In this document: piece by piece, positions 6,106 through 10,490 of the stretch | Layout: the number at the start of each line of letters is the position of its first letter | Numbering within the stretch: position 1 is the first letter of the stretch | Source: Candidatus Bipolaricaulota bacterium | GTDB taxonomy: Bacteria; Bipolaricaulota; Bipolaricaulia; UBA7950; UBA9294 | Direction of reading: 5' to 3' | Assembly: GCA_021159105.1 (NCBI GenBank) | Contig: JAGGSM010000259.1 | Coordinates: 1-10,490 of the forward strand | DNA: 10,490 nt | Position numbers and translations under genes: made by a program | Notes under the pieces: generated by a model | Database searches by the model: none | What the model was told of the DNA's origin: nothing | Seen by the model: only the letters and a program-made list of their open reading frames with translations

Positions 6106-7106
6106 AAGAGCCGGTCCACCTGTTCCTTCCCCAGGTGTTTGTAGGCGCGCTCGGTAGCGATGCGTCCCTGCGGCGTGCGCTGAATGAACCCCTCCTGCAG
6201 CAGATACGGCTCCACCATGTCCGTGAGCGTGTCCCTCTCTTCTGACAGAGAGGCTGCCAGGGTGTCGAGGCCCACAGGACCGCCGCCGAACTTGACCACA
6301 ATGGCCTGAAGTAGGGCGCGATCGAGGGTATCGAGGCCGACCTCGTCGATTCTCAGTAACTCCAGTGATCTCTTCGCTATACCCTGATCGATCCTCTTCG
6401 CCCCTCTTACCTGGGCAACGTCGCGCGTCCGGCGGAGGAGGCGTACTGCTATGCGCGGCGTACCCCGCGAGCGGCTGGCCAGCTCGCGCGCACCATCCTC
6501 TGTAACCTCGATCCCGAGGAGCTCCCCCGCGCGGATGATGATCTTCTGCAGCTCCTCTATCTTGTAGAACTCCAGGCGAAAGGCGACCTCGAACCGATCG
6601 CGCATCGGCGCCGATATCAGGCCGGCGCGGGTGGTCGCCCCGATGAGGGTGAACGGGGGGAGATCGATGCGCAGCGACTGCGCGTTCGGGCCCTCTCCGA
6701 GGATGATGTCGATCTTATAGTCCTCCATCGCCGGGTAGAGGATCTCCTCCACGTTCCTGCGCAGGCGGTGGATCTCGTCGATGAAGAAGACGTCGTGCGG
6801 CTTCAGGTTAGTGAGGATCGAGGCGAGGTCGCCCGCCTTCTCGATCGCCGGGCCGGAGCTGGTGCGGATGTTCACCCCCATCTCGGAGGCGATGATCTGG
6901 GCCAGGGTCGTCTTTCCAAGACCAGGCGGTCCGTGCAGGAGGACGTGGTCGAGCGGCTCCTCCCGCCCCTGCGCGGCAGTGATGTAGATGTGCAGCTTCT
7001 CCTTGATCTCCTCCTGGCCGATGAACTCGTCCAGCCGCCCGGGGCGGAGGTTGACGAAAGAAGGCTCGTCTGATGCTTGCACTCCAATGATTCGCTCGGT
7101 TGGCAT
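6102..7106 (-). CDS. ruvB: Holliday junction branch migration helicase RuvB
   Basis: The 334-residue product matches RuvB over its whole usual length. RuvB is the hexameric AAA+ motor that, with RuvA, drives branch migration of Holliday junctions in recombinational repair. Walker A GPPGLGKT (59-66), Walker B DEIH (110-113), the sensor segment GATTRAG (156-162) and PMRDRF (167-172) with the likely arginine finger Arg171 are all present. GTPRIA lies in the lid, followed by the winged-helix end (GGGPVGLDTLAASLSEE). ruvA and ruvC are not in the window; the gene stands alone, convergent with the membrane-protein gene and divergent from ribF. No SD precedes the ATG. A promoter nine bases upstream suggests a leaderless or near-leaderless mRNA. 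Confidence 0.97.
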   Translation of the reverse strand: MPTERIIGVQASDEPSFVNLRPGRLDEFIGQEEIKEKLHIYITAAQGREEPLDHVLLHGPPGLGKTTLAQIIASEMGVNIRTSSGPAIEKAGDLASILTNLKPHDVFFIDEIHRLRRNVEEILYPAMEDYKIDIILGEGPNAQSLRIDLPPFTLIGATTRAGLISAPMRDRFEVAFRLEFYKIEELQKIIIRAGELLGIEVTEDGARELASRSRGTPRIAVRLLRRTRDVAQVRGAKRIDQGIAKRSLELLRIDEVGLDTLDRALLQAIVVKFGGGPVGLDTLAASLSEERDTLTDMVEPYLLQEGFIQRTPQGRIATERAYKHLGKEQVDRLF

Positions 7107-7115
7107 TGTGAGTAC

Positions 7116-7145
7116 ATCTTACAGGAGGGCGCTGCCAATGGTCAA
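7116..7145 (-). promoter_or_regulatory. Candidate ruvB promoter, giving a nearly leaderless transcript
   Basis: On the minus strand TTGACC (7145-7140, 5/6) and TAAGAT (7121-7116, 4/6) are separated by 18 bp. The -10 box ends nine bases before the ruvB ATG, so transcription would begin within about three bases of the start codon. This agrees with the lack of an SD. Confidence 0.45.
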
Positions 7146-7196
7146 CCACCCTCACCTGCTGATAGATGATCCCTATTCTGTTACCATCTTCATATC

Positions 7197-8150
7197 ATGG
7201 CCAAGACAATCGAGCAGAGAGCCGCTGTCACGATCGGGACGTTCGATGGTGTGCATCGGGGGCATCAAGCCATCCTGGCGAGACTCGGAGAGATAGCCCG
7301 CACAGAAGGGCTCAAGCGGGTAGCATACGCCTTCGTCTTCCCGCCGCGTCTCGCGGTCAAGGGTGAAACACGTGGCCTCCTCCTCCCTGAGGAGACAAAG
7401 GTGGGCCTGCTTGAGCGCTACGTCGAGCGGGTGGAGAGGGCCAGGTTCAAGGAAGTGGCACATATCTCTGCACAAGAGTTTGTGACACAAATTCTCCTCC
7501 AGAAGCTGCAGGCAAGAGCGATCGTCGTTGGCGAGGGCTTCCGCTTCGGACGCGACCGCAGCGGAGATGTCGCACTGCTGCGGGAGATCTGCAGCGGTGG
7601 ATCAGTCGAGGTCATCGCTGTCCCTCCCTTCATCGTCGGGGGCAAGCCCGTCAGCAGCACTCGCATCCGCGGGCTGATCCGCGAAGGGAACGTGTCTGAG
7701 GCATCCACTCTCCTTGGAAGGCCACCGCTCCTCGTTGGCAAGGTTACAACCGGGGATCGTCTGGGAAGCGAGCTTGGCTACCCCACCGCCAATCTATCCG
7801 TTGATCAGAGCGTTCTCCTACCGAAGGACGGAATCTATCTCGTGCACGCGTCTTGGGACACGAGTAGATCACCGGGCCTGCTGTACGTGGGCAAGCGCCC
7901 AACCCTGCGCGGGAGCGAGCATCGCTGCGAGGTGCACCTGTTCGCTCGATCTGACACGGGTGAGGAAGGGCACCTTGCTGTGGGGGAGCTGTACGGAAGG
8001 ACCATGCATGTGCACCTGCAGCGAAAGCTGCGCGAGGATAGGCGCTTTGCGAACCTTTCCCAGCTTCAGGATCAAATAGGCCGCGACATCCAACTGGCTC
8101 GCTCCATGCTCGCACAGGAGAACCGACCGCAAGGGCTGATCGCTACTTGA
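7197..8150 (+). CDS. ribF: Bifunctional riboflavin kinase / FAD synthetase
   Basis: The 317-residue product is RibF, which phosphorylates riboflavin to FMN and adenylates FMN to FAD. The N-terminal nucleotidyltransferase domain shows GTFDGVHRGHQ (14-24) and SSTRIRG (153-159). The C-terminal flavokinase domain shows GDRLGSELGYPTANL (186-200), with the PTAN loop binding nucleotide and metal, then DGIYLV (211-216), VGKRPT (231-236) and CEVHLF (244-249), whose Glu is the likely catalytic base. Length is normal. The start at 7197 lacks an SD; only a weak promoter-like pair (CTGATA 7159-7164, TACCAT 7182-7187) precedes it, so it may also be leaderless. No FMN riboswitch is visible in the short upstream region. 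tsaB follows closely. Confidence 0.96.
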   Translation: MAKTIEQRAAVTIGTFDGVHRGHQAILARLGEIARTEGLKRVAYAFVFPPRLAVKGETRGLLLPEETKVGLLERYVERVERARFKEVAHISAQEFVTQILLQKLQARAIVVGEGFRFGRDRSGDVALLREICSGGSVEVIAVPPFIVGGKPVSSTRIRGLIREGNVSEASTLLGRPPLLVGKVTTGDRLGSELGYPTANLSVDQSVLLPKDGIYLVHASWDTSRSPGLLYVGKRPTLRGSEHRCEVHLFARSDTGEEGHLAVGELYGRTMHVHLQRKLREDRRFANLSQLQDQIGRDIQLARSMLAQENRPQGLIAT

Positions 8151-8184
8151 AAAGAGGCCCGTGCGGAATTACCATTGGTATCAA

Positions 8185-8880
8185 ATGATAACCCTGGGCA
8201 TAGACACGTCCGCTTCTGGTGGCGGAGTAGCCGTCTGCAGGGACGACGAGACACTCACAGAAGCGATGATTGCATCTCCTCTGCAGCATGCAGAGGAGCT
8301 TCTGCCGTTGATCGAGAGAGCGCTTGGCGAGTGCAAAGTTGGAATACAAGCGATCGATCTCGTTGGCGTTAACACTGGCCCTGGGTCATTCACCGGTCTT
8401 AGGATCGGTCTGGCGACGGCGAAGGGAATCTGCCAAGCGGCAGGGATCCCGCTCGCTGGTGTCGATAGCTGGACTCTGTACCGAGAACAGACAGCAGCGG
8501 ATGGACGGGTATGCGTAGCGATAGAGAATCGGCGCGACCTGTACTACGCTCAGTGGTTCATCGGGGATCGTCCGCTGCAATCAGCCGGGGTCATGTCCGG
8601 CGATGAGATCGTGGAGAGGGTCCGCGCTGATGGTAAGCGCGTGCTGGTGGTCGGAAGCGGCGCAAAGAAGCTTCGTGATCGTCTGAAGGGGAGTCCCTTC
8701 GTTCAGTTCGTGGACGATGGCACCGATCGCTTTGCTGCGGCCGCGGTGGCAAAGCTGGCAATGAAGCGTTTCTCCCATGATCAGCTGTACGATCTCGAGC
8801 CAGCGTATGTCGAGCCAGTACTGGCGAGGATGAGTAAACAACCCCGCAGCAAGCGGACAGTGTATCAAGAAGATTCGTAA
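8185..8880 (+). CDS. tsaB: tRNA t6A biosynthesis protein TsaB (YeaZ)
   Basis: The 231-residue product is TsaB, the inactive ASKHA-fold partner that binds TsaD in the bacterial complex moving the threonylcarbamoyl group onto tRNA A37. MITLGIDTSASGG (1-13) is the ASKHA phosphate-1 strand, LQHAEELLP (33-41) follows, and GPGSFTGLRIG (65-75) is the TsaB signature. The C-terminal YVEP segment is also typical. The start at 8185 matches where family members begin. An in-frame GTG at 8161 would add eight residues and has a weak GAGG three bases upstream, so it cannot be excluded. It lies just after ribF, probably in the same transcript. TsaC, which supplies the substrate, is at 222-842; TsaD and TsaE are not seen. 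Confidence 0.93.
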   Translation: MITLGIDTSASGGGVAVCRDDETLTEAMIASPLQHAEELLPLIERALGECKVGIQAIDLVGVNTGPGSFTGLRIGLATAKGICQAAGIPLAGVDSWTLYREQTAADGRVCVAIENRRDLYYAQWFIGDRPLQSAGVMSGDEIVERVRADGKRVLVVGSGAKKLRDRLKGSPFVQFVDDGTDRFAAAAVAKLAMKRFSHDQLYDLEPAYVEPVLARMSKQPRSKRTVYQEDS

Positions 8881-8909
8881 GAAGTACGCCCCAACGGGTG
8901 GGAAAGCGA

Positions 8910-8919
8910 CCCTGCAGGG
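8910..8919. repeat. 10 bp palindrome upstream of rpmB
   Basis: CCCTGCAGGG is a perfect palindrome in the 69 bp between tsaB and rpmB. It has no T-tract, so it is not an obvious intrinsic terminator. Confidence 0.5.
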
Positions 8920-8949
8920 GATTGAGCAATCTTAGGAGAGGTGAGATCG

Positions 8950-9141
8950 ATGTCTCAAGTGTGCGATATTTGTGGAAAGAGGCCCTCAGCGGGGAACCAG
9001 GTGAGCCATTCGATGCGCCACACGAGGCGCGTGCGGATGCCGAACATCCAGCGGGTGCACGCTTACGTGGACGGGAAGAAGGTATGGATCAACGCGTGCA
9101 CCCGTTGCATCAAATCGGGCAAGGTTAAGAAGGTCGTCTGA
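8950..9141 (+). CDS. rpmB: 50S ribosomal protein L28 (zinc-binding form)
   Basis: The 63-residue product is L28 of the large ribosomal subunit. VCDICGKRP at the N-terminus, GNQVSHSMRHTRRV (15-28) and the end CTRCIKSGKVKKVV are characteristic. Two CxxC pairs (Cys5/Cys8 and Cys50/Cys53) show the zinc-binding C+ type; organisms often also keep a Cys-less paralogue for zinc shortage, not seen here. The start at 8950 is set by GAGGTGA at 8938-8944, five bases upstream, rather than the GTG at 8941. A perfect 12 bp palindrome covers its stop codon. Confidence 0.97.
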   Translation: MSQVCDICGKRPSAGNQVSHSMRHTRRVRMPNIQRVHAYVDGKKVWINACTRCIKSGKVKKVV

Positions 9142-9149
9142 CGCGTCAG
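9138..9149. repeat. 12 bp perfect palindrome over the rpmB stop codon
   Basis: CTGACGCGTCAG is its own reverse complement and includes the rpmB TGA (9139-9141). A further CGTCAG lies at 9159-9164. No run of T follows, so an intrinsic terminator is unlikely; an RNA processing site or a weak attenuator is possible. Confidence 0.6.
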
Positions 9150-9197
9150 CAGTGATCCCGTCAGTCGACCGCACGCAGATTCCGGGCGGGTGGTTAG

Positions 9198-9671
9198 ATG
9201 CCGTTTGAGATAGGAAAGACGATCATCGGGAAGATCGTCGAGGTGACGGAGAGGGGGCTTATTGTCTCCCTATCCGATCGGGACAGAGGCCTCGTGCCTG
9301 CTTCTGCTTCATTATCGCTCGAAGCGATGATGGAGCAGTTTTCTTCTGGTGCTCAGGTGCGGGTCCTCATCGCCGCGAAGCGGGACGACGGCAGCTACTC
9401 CCTGTCCATCGCAGAAAGACAAATGGGAAAGGCTCCCAACAAGTTCGACCAGGAGTTCGCTCGACTGAACGAAGTACTGACCAATCACACTCCGAGCAGC
9501 GCGGCCAGGAACGGTGCGACAGGCGGCAGCGCAGCTCGCTCCTCGCCCAAAGAGGAAGCATCGATCGAGGAGAGGATGAAGGAGTGGATCGCTAAGGCTG
9601 AACAGGGGCTCGCGCGCCTGCGCAAGAACCGCGGCAAGCGCTTAAGCGACGAATTCTATGACAAGCACTAG
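9198..9671 (+). CDS. S1 RNA-binding domain protein
   Basis: A 157-residue protein with one N-terminal S1 domain of the OB fold (about 5-76). GKTIIGKIVEVTERGLIVSL is the first two strands, and YSLSIAERQ closes the domain. A Ser/Ala/Gly-rich linker (about 98-120) leads to a charged C-terminal helix (EERMKEWIAKAEQGLARLRKNRGKR). The layout resembles small S1 proteins such as YabR/general stress protein 13, which bind RNA or ribosomes, but the basic tail is not one I can match. Only a weak G-rich SD (GGGTGG near 9188-9193) precedes the ATG. It lies between rpmB and the oxidoreductase genes, 13 bp before the ferredoxin subunit start, so it is probably co-transcribed with them. Confidence 0.85.
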   Translation: MPFEIGKTIIGKIVEVTERGLIVSLSDRDRGLVPASASLSLEAMMEQFSSGAQVRVLIAAKRDDGSYSLSIAERQMGKAPNKFDQEFARLNEVLTNHTPSSAARNGATGGSAARSSPKEEASIEERMKEWIAKAEQGLARLRKNRGKRLSDEFYDKH

Positions 9672-9684
9672 TACGGAGGTCTCC

Positions 9685-9909
9685 ATGCCAAGAGGGATGG
9701 TTGTGATCGACAAGGAGCGCTGCAAGGGATGTGGATTGTGTATTGCAGCTTGCCCAAAACAGGTGCTCGCTTTTTCCAGTGAGATCAATCGCAGTGGTTA
9801 CACCGTAGTCGGTGTGGCGCGGCCGGATGACTGCATCGGATGCGCCTCCTGCGCTCTCACCTGTCCCGATATCGCTATCGAGGTGTACAGAGAGAAGGTC
9901 GCTGCCTAG
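9685..9909 (+). CDS. 2-oxoacid:ferredoxin oxidoreductase, ferredoxin (delta) subunit, 2x[4Fe-4S]
   Basis: The 74-residue product has two CxxCxxCxxxCP clusters, at Cys13/16/19/23 and Cys50/53/56/60. This is the dicluster ferredoxin subunit that moves electrons from the thiamine-pyrophosphate site of KOR/VOR-type enzymes to free ferredoxin. Its place directly before the alpha subunit, on the same strand, identifies it as that subunit rather than a free ferredoxin. GGAGG at 9675-9679 fixes the start at 9685; the in-frame ATG at 9658 lies inside the end of the S1 gene and has no SD. Confidence 0.93.
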   Translation: MPRGMVVIDKERCKGCGLCIAACPKQVLAFSSEINRSGYTVVGVARPDDCIGCASCALTCPDIAIEVYREKVAA

Positions 9910-9942
9910 GGCCTGTTTGGAATGCTTCTTTAGGAGGGGATG

Positions 9943-10490
9943 ATGGGAGAGAAGGTTCTGATGAGAGGGAACGAGGTGATCGCGGAGGCAGCGATACGCG
10001 CTGGGTGCCAGTGCTACTTCGCCTACCCAATCACCCCGCAAGCCGAGCTTCTTGAACACATGGCGGAGAACATGCCCAAGCTTGGGCGCACGTTCGTACA
10101 GGCGGAGAGTGAGCTGGCGGCGATCAGCATGGTCTACGGAGCCGCATCAGTTGGGGTGAGGACGATGACCTCCTCCTCATCTCCAGGCATCAGCCTGAAG
10201 CAGGAGGGGATCTCCTACCTCGCCGGTTCGAGCCTTCCCGCGGTGATCGTCAATGTCGTGCGCGGGGGACCGGGGCTGGGAGACATCGCCCCCTCGCAGT
10301 GCGACTACTTCCAGGCGACAAAGGGGGGCGGCCACGGCGATTACCACATGATCGTCCTCGGGCCGTCCACGGTCCCGGAAGCGGGGACGTTGACGATGCT
10401 CGCCTTCGATCTTGCCGACAAGTACCGCACGCCGGTGATGATCCTCGCCGACGGGATGCTCGGGCAGATGATGGAGCCGGTCGAGCTCCC
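9943..10490 (+). CDS. vorB: 2-oxoacid:ferredoxin oxidoreductase alpha subunit, VorB/KorA type (partial, 3' end outside)
   Basis: The first 182 codons are present and open to the window edge. GEKVLMRGNEVIAEAAIRAG (2-21), YPITPQ (28-33), VQAESELAAISMVYGA (52-67) with the conserved Glu57, TSSSSPGISLKQEGISYLAG (76-95), RGGPG (107-111) and DGMLGQMMEP (170-179) match VorB (3-methyl-2-oxobutanoate:ferredoxin oxidoreductase) and the close KorA (2-oxoglutarate) subunits. It carries the pyrimidine-binding domain for thiamine pyrophosphate. These enzymes oxidise branched-chain 2-oxoacids or 2-oxoglutarate to acyl-CoA, reducing ferredoxin; which one is used here cannot be decided from this part. AGGAGG (9932-9937) is five bases from the ATG at 9943 and two from an adjacent in-frame ATG at 9940, so 9943 is preferred. 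The beta and gamma subunits presumably follow. Confidence 0.93.
   Translation, partial: MGEKVLMRGNEVIAEAAIRAGCQCYFAYPITPQAELLEHMAENMPKLGRTFVQAESELAAISMVYGAASVGVRTMTSSSSPGISLKQEGISYLAGSSLPAVIVNVVRGGPGLGDIAPSQCDYFQATKGGGHGDYHMIVLGPSTVPEAGTLTMLAFDLADKYRTPVMILADGMLGQMMEPVEL

Noticed and set aside
7107..7196. FMN riboswitch before ribF
   Set aside because: The 90 bp region is too short for the conserved six-helix FMN element and shows none of its conserved segments.
7138..7296. Small plus-strand ORF starting at 7138 behind an AGGAGG at 7122-7127
   Set aside because: The SD-to-ATG distance is about ten bases, the frame runs out of register into ribF, overlaps the ruvB promoter, and encodes nothing recognisable.

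Overview
The window comes from a bacterium with fairly high G+C, strong Shine-Dalgarno (SD) sites before most genes, and densely packed genes. A valine/2-oxoglutarate-type ferredoxin oxidoreductase (delta and alpha subunits) at the right edge points to an anaerobic, ferredoxin-based metabolism. The lineage cannot be fixed from the sequence. A deep-branching anaerobe such as a Bipolaricaulota/Acetothermia-type bacterium is only a guess. GATC is clearly over-represented; hand counts in two genes give about four times expectation.

Layout, left to right. (1) Positions 1-13 are the first codons of a leftward gene that leaves the window. A divergent intergenic region follows, with a tract of 14-15 bp repeats and a promoter. 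(2) tsaC/sua5-type gene (222-842, +), whose stop shares a CTAG with the convergent class V aminotransferase/cysteine desulfurase-like gene (839-2146, -). (3) A 243 bp divergent intergenic region with two small hairpins, then a tight three-gene operon (2390-5494, +): class I/II aminotransferase, EutB/BhcB-like dehydratase and EutC/BhcD-like ornithine-cyclodeaminase-family protein. (4) A small CDP-alcohol phosphatidyltransferase-like membrane protein behind a near-consensus promoter (5584-6105, +), meeting ruvB (6102-7106, -) tail to tail, again on a shared CTAG. (5) Divergent from ruvB, a rightward run: ribF, tsaB, rpmB, an S1-domain protein, then the ferredoxin and alpha subunits of the 2-oxoacid oxidoreductase (vorB type), the last cut by the window edge.

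How the genes fit together. TsaC and TsaB both serve tRNA t6A synthesis. RuvB, RibF and L28 are housekeeping. The most interesting block is 839-5494. A PLP fold-type II dehydratase next to an NAD(P)-dependent imine reductase/cyclodeaminase-type protein is the pairing seen in hydroxyectoine utilisation (EutB/EutC) and in the beta-hydroxyaspartate cycle (BhcB/BhcD). Here it is joined to a class I aminotransferase and faces a class V PLP enzyme that lacks the desulfurase cysteine. No ectoine hydrolase, deacetylase or hydroxyaspartate aldolase is visible, so this looks like an amino-acid module of unknown substrate. I found no tRNA, rRNA, CRISPR array or intact mobile element.
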